6,046 nucleotides of DNA, from the NCBI GenBank assembly GCA_964345695.1, contig CAYFSC010000176.1:1-6046 (forward strand). The letters run 5' to 3'. The stretch is from CAYFSC01 sp964345695. Lineage in GTDB: Bacteria > Bacteroidota > Rhodothermia > Rhodothermales > Salinibacteraceae. Position numbers and translations under genes: made by a program. This document shows, piece after piece, positions 5,976 through 6,046 of the stretch. The notes under the pieces were generated by a model. The model was not told the origin of the DNA and ran no database searches. It worked only from the letters and a program-made list of their open reading frames with translations. Every line of letters starts with the position of its first letter. The first letter of the stretch is position 1.

Positions 5976-5999
5976 GAACTGGGCGCATCGCCGCGGTTC
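5976..5999 (+). terminator. Hairpin 32 bases after the last stop, candidate terminator
   Basis: GAACTG then GGCG pair with CGCC then CGGTTC around a CAT loop. This gives about ten pairs, including one T-G pair, with a single bulged G on the 3' arm. It lies 32 bases after the stop at 5942-5944, where the end of the cluster transcript would be expected. There is no T tract after it, only a C-rich stretch further on, so it is a weak candidate for intrinsic termination. The remaining bases to 6046 show no gene. Confidence 0.4.
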
Positions 6000-6046
6000 A
6001 GACGAGACGACACCACGCGTTACCCCTACCCCCTCTAGCCAACCGA

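Noticed and set aside
1..6046. Search for tRNA, rRNA, CRISPR arrays, insertion-sequence ends and transposase fragments
   Set aside because: No regularly spaced repeats, cloverleaf-like segments or transposase-like reading frames were seen by eye.

Overview
The window looks like chromosomal DNA from a GC-rich member of the Bacteroidota, most likely the Rhodothermota/Salinibacter side. The evidence is protein style rather than a marker gene. There is a Bacteroidetes-type MacB/FtsX permease, a 'putative lumazine-binding' NTF2-like secreted protein, and start codons that all lack a Shine-Dalgarno sequence. The taxonomic call is inference.

Layout. Positions 1-216 (+) hold the 3' end of a cyanophycinase-like (peptidase S51) gene. 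It converges on a large minus-strand gene (303-2675) for a two-FtsX-domain ABC transporter permease. A short intergenic gap with small inverted repeats separates them. The permease is read from a well-formed promoter (TTGACG, 17 bp, TATCGT). Its -10 region lies inside a perfect 7+2+7 bp inverted repeat, so control by a repressor is likely. The apparent upstream ATG at 2717 sits at the predicted transcription start, so the ATG at 2675 is preferred.

A 320-bp divergent spacer (2718-3037) leads into a plus-strand cluster of three genes with signal peptides: a Lumazine_bd_2/NTF2-like protein (3038-3502), a beta-sandwich protein resembling DUF1349/concanavalin-like domains (3547-4470), and a seven-bladed WD40 propeller (4617-5657). 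The WD40 stop codon overlaps, as ATGA, the start of a 96-residue second copy of the Lumazine_bd_2 protein (5654-5944). That copy lacks the signal peptide and first helix. A hairpin follows at 5976-5999.

How the parts may work together. The permease would need an ATPase and probably a periplasmic partner encoded elsewhere. The three plus-strand proteins are all predicted to be exported and probably share a transcript, but none has a catalytic signature I can recognise. The most unusual point is the truncated second Lumazine_bd_2 copy abutting the WD40 gene, which looks like a rearrangement scar. I saw no RNA genes, CRISPR arrays or insertion sequences.
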